A stretch of DNA of 64,000 bases from Zoogloeaceae bacterium (lineage in GTDB: Bacteria; Pseudomonadota; Gammaproteobacteria; Burkholderiales; Rhodocyclaceae). Where the stretch lies: the NCBI GenBank assembly GCA_031256795.1, contig JAIRPW010000043.1, positions 1 through 64,000 on the forward strand. The letters are read 5' to 3'. Below, in pieces: positions 58,922 through 64,000 of the stretch (position 1 is its first letter; the number at the start of each line of letters is the position of its first letter). The translations under genes were made by a program, and so were the position numbers. The notes under the pieces were generated by a model. The model was given only the letters and a program-made list of their open reading frames with translations, was not told the DNA's origin and did no database searches.

Positions 58922-59422
58922 TCAGTGTTTCCGAAATCGAATCCGTTTGGCAATTTCAACGGGCAGCCAGGGACGCATGGCGAGAACGGCAATTTCCAGC
59001 GGACGGGAAAGTTTAGCTTCCCGCCACCAGGGCTGCTGCGGAAACTGTGTCAGCCCGCCCAGCGTCACCAGAATCAGCGCGATACACAAACCGCGCAGAA
59101 AACCAAAGAACAGTCCGGCAAGGCGGTCAAATACGCCCAGACCCAGCGCGTGAATCAGCCTGCGCGCGAGATAACGTACCAGAGAAAGCAAAATCAGCAC
59201 CGCAAAAAAAACCACGATCCATCCCGCGACAATGCGCATGAACGGATCGGCAATCACATCCGCAAAAAGCTGCTGCCCTATTTGTTCGCCAAAAGCGCGC
59301 GCGGTAAAAAAAGCCAAAATCAGAGAAAGCAGGGCGATGATTTCTCCTACAACTCCGCGCCATACTCCCAAAAACATGGAAAGCGCCAGAATGGTCAGGA
59401 CGACGTAATCAAAAACAGTCAT
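58922..59422 (-). CDS. cvpA: CvpA-family membrane protein
   Basis: MTVFDYVVLTILALSMFLGVWRGVVGEIIALLSLILAFF; 4 TM; directly upstream of purF. Confidence 0.92.
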   Translation of the reverse strand: MTVFDYVVLTILALSMFLGVWRGVVGEIIALLSLILAFFTARAFGEQIGQQLFADVIADPFMRIVAGWIVVFFAVLILLSLVRYLARRLIHALGLGVFDRLAGLFFGFLRGLCIALILVTLGGLTQFPQQPWWREAKLSRPLEIAVLAMRPWLPVEIAKRIRFRKH

Positions 59423-60135
59423 GCTTTTTCAGGCGCCGACGCAATCTTTGTGCCCTGCAAGTTGATGCGCTCCATCTTTTTCTGGGCGCGTTCCGCTTCC
59501 TCACGATTCCGGAAAGGCCCCGCGCGCACACGGGTCTTTTTTTCCTTTTCCAGCGTTTCGGTATACACCGGAATTCCAAGTTCCCCCAACTTCTTTTTCA
59601 GAGTATTGACATTGGACAAATCGGAGTAAGCGCCAATAAGAATGATATGCGGCGTGCTGTTTGACGCCGCAGCCGCTCCGGGCGTTCGTCCGGCGAGAAT
59701 GGCTGCGGCGCGTTCGGCGTCCAGATCTCGGAGCGGCGGTTCAGAGGGTTTTTGCCGCGCCGACGGCGGGGGCGCGGGCATTGTTTTTGCGGGGGGCGGG
59801 GGTTGCGTATTTTGCGCGGCGGGCTGCGGGCGCGCCGCAACGGTCGCGGAATCCGGCGTGGTTATGGCGGGAGGCGGCAGCGAAACGGCAGCGGTATCTT
59901 TTTGTTCTGCTTGTTCCGGGACGGGTAAGGTATTGAGTTCAAGCAGAATGGCGTCTTCGCCGGGTTTGGCTGGAATACTGATGAGCGGCTCTGAACCAGA
60001 GCTCTGCGGATCGGCGTCCATGACCGCAAGCAGAATTATGGAAGCCAGGAATACAAAGATCACCGCGCCAATCAGCCTACGCCGCGCTTTTTGCTTGAGG
60101 TGCGGCGGAATTTCGCTGTCTGAATATGCCATCAT
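59419..60135 (-). CDS. SPOR-domain protein (DedD-like)
   Basis: One TM, Pro-rich linker, C-terminal SPOR domain HIILIGAYSDLSNVNTLKKKLGELGIPVYTETLEKEKKTRVRAGPFRNREEAERAQKKM. Confidence 0.9.
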   Translation of the reverse strand: MMAYSDSEIPPHLKQKARRRLIGAVIFVFLASIILLAVMDADPQSSGSEPLISIPAKPGEDAILLELNTLPVPEQAEQKDTAAVSLPPPAITTPDSATVAARPQPAAQNTQPPPPAKTMPAPPPSARQKPSEPPLRDLDAERAAAILAGRTPGAAAASNSTPHIILIGAYSDLSNVNTLKKKLGELGIPVYTETLEKEKKTRVRAGPFRNREEAERAQKKMERINLQGTKIASAPEKA

Positions 60136-61478
60136 CAGAATACCTTTGGTCTTTTCAGGGAAGACTCCAGACGCCGCCAAACGGCAGCAAGCGTGTGAAA
60201 CGAGCCTATGACGATAATTCTATCACTTTCTTTTGCCGTTTCCCGCGCGTGGTCAAAGGCGTCTTCCGGGCTTTCATAACAGCTCAGCAGAGCGCTTGAA
60301 TCTGCGGCAAGAAGTTTGTCCGCAAGCGCGTCGGCTTTTTGGCCGCGAATTCCGGTTAACGTCGCTATAAACCAGCGCGTGACTTTTCCTTTCAGCGCGG
60401 CAAGGCTGTTTATGGCGTCTTTGTCCGCAAGCATACCCAGGACAGCGTAGGTATTCGCAAAAAACCCCATGTCGTCCAAATTTTCCGCCAGTACGCGCAG
60501 CGCTTCTGGATTGTGTCCCGCGTCCAGCACAATTACGGGGCGTCCCGGCAAAACCTGGAAGCGTCCCGGCAATTCCGCCCGCGCCAGACCTTCGCGGATC
60601 GCCTGCGCGGAAACCGGCAGACGCTCGCGTAGCGCGTCCAGAGCGGCAAGCGCGAGTGACGCGTTGTTGATTTGCGCCGCCCCGCGCAAATTGGGATGCG
60701 CAAGAATACGGCGTTCCAGTTTTTCCGGAGTTTTCCGCCAATATTGCCATTGCAGAGGCGCATCCGTGGTTTTTTGCCAGCCGAAATCACGCCCCGCGAC
60801 AAAGAGCGGGACCTTAAGCGTCGCGGCCTGCCGCAGCACGCTTTCCGGCGGGTGGGCGTCACCGCAGAATGCGGGATGGCCAGAGCGGAAAATCCCCGCT
60901 TTTTCCAGGCCGATTTCCTCGCGCGTCGCGCCCAGCCATTGCTGATGATCTAAATCAATGCTGGTTAGTAGCGCGACGTCGGGGTCGTAAAGGTTTACGG
61001 CGTCCAGGCGTCCGCCCAGACCCACTTCCAGAATCAGCGCCTCGCATTTGGCGGCGGAGAAAATCTGCCAGGCGGCAAGGGTGGCAAACTCGAAATAGGT
61101 TAGCGCGGCATTGCCCGCCGCTTTTCGCGCGCGTTCTACTTCCGCAAACGCTGCGCACAGGGATTCCGCGCGCGCCTCTTCGCCGTTAATGCGCACGCGC
61201 TCGGTAAAACGCAGCAAATGCGGAGAGGTGTAACAGCCCACGCGGTAGCCCGCTCGGACAAGAATCATTTCCAGATAGACTGCGGTCGACCCTTTGCCGT
61301 TTGTACCTGCCAGGGTAAAAATAGGGCAAAAGGGACGCTGTCCCAGAGCCGCGCCGACTTCTCTGACTCGCTGCAATCCCAGTTCAATGCCCGCTTCCCC
61401 TTTGGGATGCAGGCTTTCCAGGTACATCAGCCAGCCGGGAAGATCGGCGGGCAAAACGGCAGCATGTGTGGCGCGCAT
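60135..61478 (-). CDS. folC: Bifunctional folylpolyglutamate/dihydrofolate synthase
   Basis: WLMYLESLHPKGEAGIELGLQRV; FTLAGTNGKGSTAVYLEMIL; LDAGHNPEAL. Confidence 0.95.
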   Translation of the reverse strand: MRATHAAVLPADLPGWLMYLESLHPKGEAGIELGLQRVREVGAALGQRPFCPIFTLAGTNGKGSTAVYLEMILVRAGYRVGCYTSPHLLRFTERVRINGEEARAESLCAAFAEVERARKAAGNAALTYFEFATLAAWQIFSAAKCEALILEVGLGGRLDAVNLYDPDVALLTSIDLDHQQWLGATREEIGLEKAGIFRSGHPAFCGDAHPPESVLRQAATLKVPLFVAGRDFGWQKTTDAPLQWQYWRKTPEKLERRILAHPNLRGAAQINNASLALAALDALRERLPVSAQAIREGLARAELPGRFQVLPGRPVIVLDAGHNPEALRVLAENLDDMGFFANTYAVLGMLADKDAINSLAALKGKVTRWFIATLTGIRGQKADALADKLLAADSSALLSCYESPEDAFDHARETAKESDRIIVIGSFHTLAAVWRRLESSLKRPKVF

Positions 61479-61497
61479 GAAAAAACAAGAATAAAAA

Positions 61498-62661
61498 TTA
61501 CGGCAGACGGGTATCTGGCGCGGGATCGGCAAAAGTGTCGGAAGGCAGAATTGCCTGCGGCAGAATACCAATGGGTAAAAGTACGCGAATCACCGCGCGC
61601 AGCCAAAGACTTGTGATTGCGCGGAACCTTGCGCTGTGCAGACAAAACCCTCCCACGAGGCCGACCAGGCAGCCGACGACGGTATCCCAAAAACGCGCCA
61701 TGACCAGAGTATCAACCATCTGGGGAGTCTGGGGAAGGATTGCCGCGTCCGCCAGGAGAATGGTCATGGGCGTGATGAAAACGGCTGCCGCCCCATAATG
61801 GCGCACCACGATAGTTTCTACGAGGAACGACAGCGTCATCATGACGAAGCAAAGCCCCCAGGCGGAAAAAGGAAGCGATAGCAAACCCCAGGCGACAAAA
61901 AGCCCGACGCCCGTGCCCAAGATGCGATGAAACTGCTTGGTCCACATTGTGCGCACGCTCACGTCCTGAATAATTGCCAGACAGCTGATTGGAATCCAAT
62001 ACGCTTTCTCCAGACCCAAAAACCAGGCAAGAAGCAAGGACAGTCCTACGCACGATCCAATAATGACCGAATCGAATACGACAAAATCAAATGTGGCGGC
62101 AGGCAGCGGCGCAATTGGCTTGACGGGGCGCGTGCGTAATGTGACGAGACTATAGACAAAGGCAATAAATACCGCCAAAAGACAACCCAGCGTGATCAGA
62201 CCTGTTTTGAGCGGGATGTCCAGAATTTCACTGGGAGAATACGCGCCGATTGCCGCTGCCATGATGAAGAACGCGCTGCCGGGCGGCCCCAGGCGGTAAA
62301 AGCGGCACAGCATCAAGGTTACAATGGACAGGAAAGTCAGCGAAAGCAGTACCGTGATGGGCAAAAAATGACTGATCAGCCCCAGCGCGTAACTCGCAGA
62401 CATGGCGAACGCGCAAGCAATCAGGCAAATCATACGGTGATACAGCGGCGTTTCCGGCAAGTGTAAAAAAACCAGCCCTCCCAGAGAAGAAATCAGGCCG
62501 TAATCCATATGCCCGAAAAAAGCGCCCACCATCAGCGGTAAACCCACCGACAACGCCGCGGCAAAAGGCATTTGCCACGGGCGGTCGCTTGGGTTGACCT
62601 TGAATAAAGACAGCCATTCCTTCTGAAGAAAAACTACAAAACCAGAATATTTTTTGTACAT
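61498..62661 (-). CDS. FUSC-family membrane protein
   Basis: Two blocks of TM helices and the FUSC-like segment YWIPISCLAIIQDVSVRTMWTKQFHRILGTGVGLFVAWGL. Confidence 0.82.
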   Translation of the reverse strand: MYKKYSGFVVFLQKEWLSLFKVNPSDRPWQMPFAAALSVGLPLMVGAFFGHMDYGLISSLGGLVFLHLPETPLYHRMICLIACAFAMSASYALGLISHFLPITVLLSLTFLSIVTLMLCRFYRLGPPGSAFFIMAAAIGAYSPSEILDIPLKTGLITLGCLLAVFIAFVYSLVTLRTRPVKPIAPLPAATFDFVVFDSVIIGSCVGLSLLLAWFLGLEKAYWIPISCLAIIQDVSVRTMWTKQFHRILGTGVGLFVAWGLLSLPFSAWGLCFVMMTLSFLVETIVVRHYGAAAVFITPMTILLADAAILPQTPQMVDTLVMARFWDTVVGCLVGLVGGFCLHSARFRAITSLWLRAVIRVLLPIGILPQAILPSDTFADPAPDTRLP

Positions 62662-62789
62662 ACAAAGTGCGCAAAAACAGCTTGCTTTTCTTTCAATCTA
62701 CGCAATTTCTTCTAATCAAAGACAGCGGAAAACGATCTCGCCCAGAGGCGCCGTCGCCATCGCGGCGGCGGATGATTGCCGAAAGCGCG

Positions 62790-64000
62790 TCATTTATTTT
62801 TTTCTTTCCGGTGGTCAATAACGCGCACGGCTTTGCCCATGGAGCGCTCAATCGCGCCGGTAGGATGGATTTTGACCTCGCAGGAAATACCGATGAAATC
62901 CTTGATGTCTTTTTGCGCCTTGGCCGAAACGTGATTCATATATTCCTGCCCTTTGGCGTAAAGCGGCGGGCTGGCCTCAACATTGACGCGCAGGGAATCC
63001 AGGTGTCCCACGCGAAATACCTCAATCTGATAAAACGGCGAAAGGGTTTCCGTCCGCATCAGAATTGCCTCTACCTGGGTGGGGAATACATTGACGCCGC
63101 GAATGATCAGCATGTCATCCGAACGGCCCGAAACGCGGCTCATGCGCACATGGGTGCGTCCGCACTTACAGGGCGCGGGATCCAGTACCGCGATATCACG
63201 AGTGCGAAAGCGCAACATCGGGAAAGCCTCGCGCGTCAACGAGGTAATGACAATTTCTCCCCGCTCCCCCGGAGGCAGTGGTTCTCCGGTATCCACATCC
63301 ACGCATTCAACCAGAAAATGGTCTTCCCATATGTGCAATCCTTTCTTGTTTTCCAGACACTCAATGCCGACGCCGGGTCCCATAAGTTCTGTCAGACCGT
63401 AAATATCCAGCGCGTTTATCCCCATGCGGGATTCAAGCTCATAGCGCATTTCCTCGCTCCACGGCTCCGCCCCGAAGAGGCCGACGCGCAAGGGCAGTTT
63501 GCGAATATCAACGCCCAGTTTTTCGGCTTCTTCCACAATATTGAGCGCGTAGGAGGGGGTGCAGCTCATCGCGGTAGGCGAGAGATCGTTGAGCAACATT
63601 ACCTGTTTCTGCGTTTGTCCGCCCGACATGGGGATCACGGTAACGCCCAGAGATTCCGCCGCGCCATGCAGTCCCATGCCGCCGGTGAAAAGGCCATAGC
63701 CATAGGCGTTGTGCAGACGGTCTCCGGGAGCCAGACCCGCCGCGCCCAGACAGCGCGCGCCCAGCGCGCCCCAGTTGGCGACGTCGCGGCGCGTATACCC
63801 TACAACCACCGGTTTTCCCGAAGTTCCGGACGAGGCTTGCAGACGAATAACCTGCTCCGCAGGCACGGCAAACATACCGAAAGGATAGTTATCGCGCAGC
63901 TGTTCTTTTTTGGTGAAGGGCAGGAGCTTGACGTCCGCAAGTGTTTGGATGTGATGCGGCTTGACCTCCAGTTCGTCCATGGCCTCACGATAAAATTTTA
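62790..64000 (-). CDS. paaK: Phenylacetate-CoA ligase, partial (5' end beyond window)
   Basis: LRDNYPFGMFAVP, LQASSGTSGKPVVVGYTRRDV, YGLTELMGPGVGIEC. The frame stays open upstream of the track ATG (...KFYREAMDELEVKPHHIQTLADV), so the true start is outside the window. Confidence 0.94.
   Translation of the reverse strand, partial: KFYREAMDELEVKPHHIQTLADVKLLPFTKKEQLRDNYPFGMFAVPAEQVIRLQASSGTSGKPVVVGYTRRDVANWGALGARCLGAAGLAPGDRLHNAYGYGLFTGGMGLHGAAESLGVTVIPMSGGQTQKQVMLLNDLSPTAMSCTPSYALNIVEEAEKLGVDIRKLPLRVGLFGAEPWSEEMRYELESRMGINALDIYGLTELMGPGVGIECLENKKGLHIWEDHFLVECVDVDTGEPLPPGERGEIVITSLTREAFPMLRFRTRDIAVLDPAPCKCGRTHVRMSRVSGRSDDMLIIRGVNVFPTQVEAILMRTETLSPFYQIEVFRVGHLDSLRVNVEASPPLYAKGQEYMNHVSAKAQKDIKDFIGISCEVKIHPTGAIERSMGKAVRVIDHRKEKNK

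Noticed and set aside
62790-63980. paaK complete with ATG at 63980
   Set aside because: The frame remains open upstream with family-like residues (KFYREAMDEL); the gene is cut by the window edge.

Overview
The window is a chromosomal segment of a GC-rich proteobacterium. Gene content and order (folC-SPOR-cvpA-purF, yggT-proC-yggS//pilT-pilU, ybeY-phoH-miaB) suggest Betaproteobacteria, which is an inference. Most of it is ordinary housekeeping: cysK, folK, pcnB, cheB, a TolC/MacA/MacB-type exporter, purT, corC, ybeY, phoH, miaB, proC, pilT/pilU, etfB-etfA-acyl-CoA dehydrogenase-ETF:QO, tcdA, hypD, truB, an Atm1-type ABC exporter, relA, ppsA, ahcY, purF, cvpA, folC and a partial paaK. Both window edges cut genes that the ORF track misses or shortens: an autotransporter-like repeat protein at 1..1140 (-) and paaK, open to 64000 (-). 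Several signals lie outside the ORF track. (1) At 26.1-27.5 kb, bracketed by ~125-bp imperfect direct repeats, there is a decayed accessory islet: a C-terminal domain resembling polymorphic toxin type 37, with two in-frame stops, overlapping by ATGA an intact 48-aa candidate immunity ORF, head-to-head with a frameshifted, internally deleted transglutaminase-like fragment. (2) Between hypD and truB there is a relic of what looks like the 5' end of a type III R-M methyltransferase (MDKLKM...), coupled by TGATG to the tail of an upstream ORF. (3) A SAH riboswitch-like leader lies upstream of ahcY. (4) TGGTnnnACCA palindromes lie upstream of a FadR/PdhR-type GntR regulator adjacent to ppsA. I found no CRISPR array, rRNA operon, intact IS element or complete prophage.
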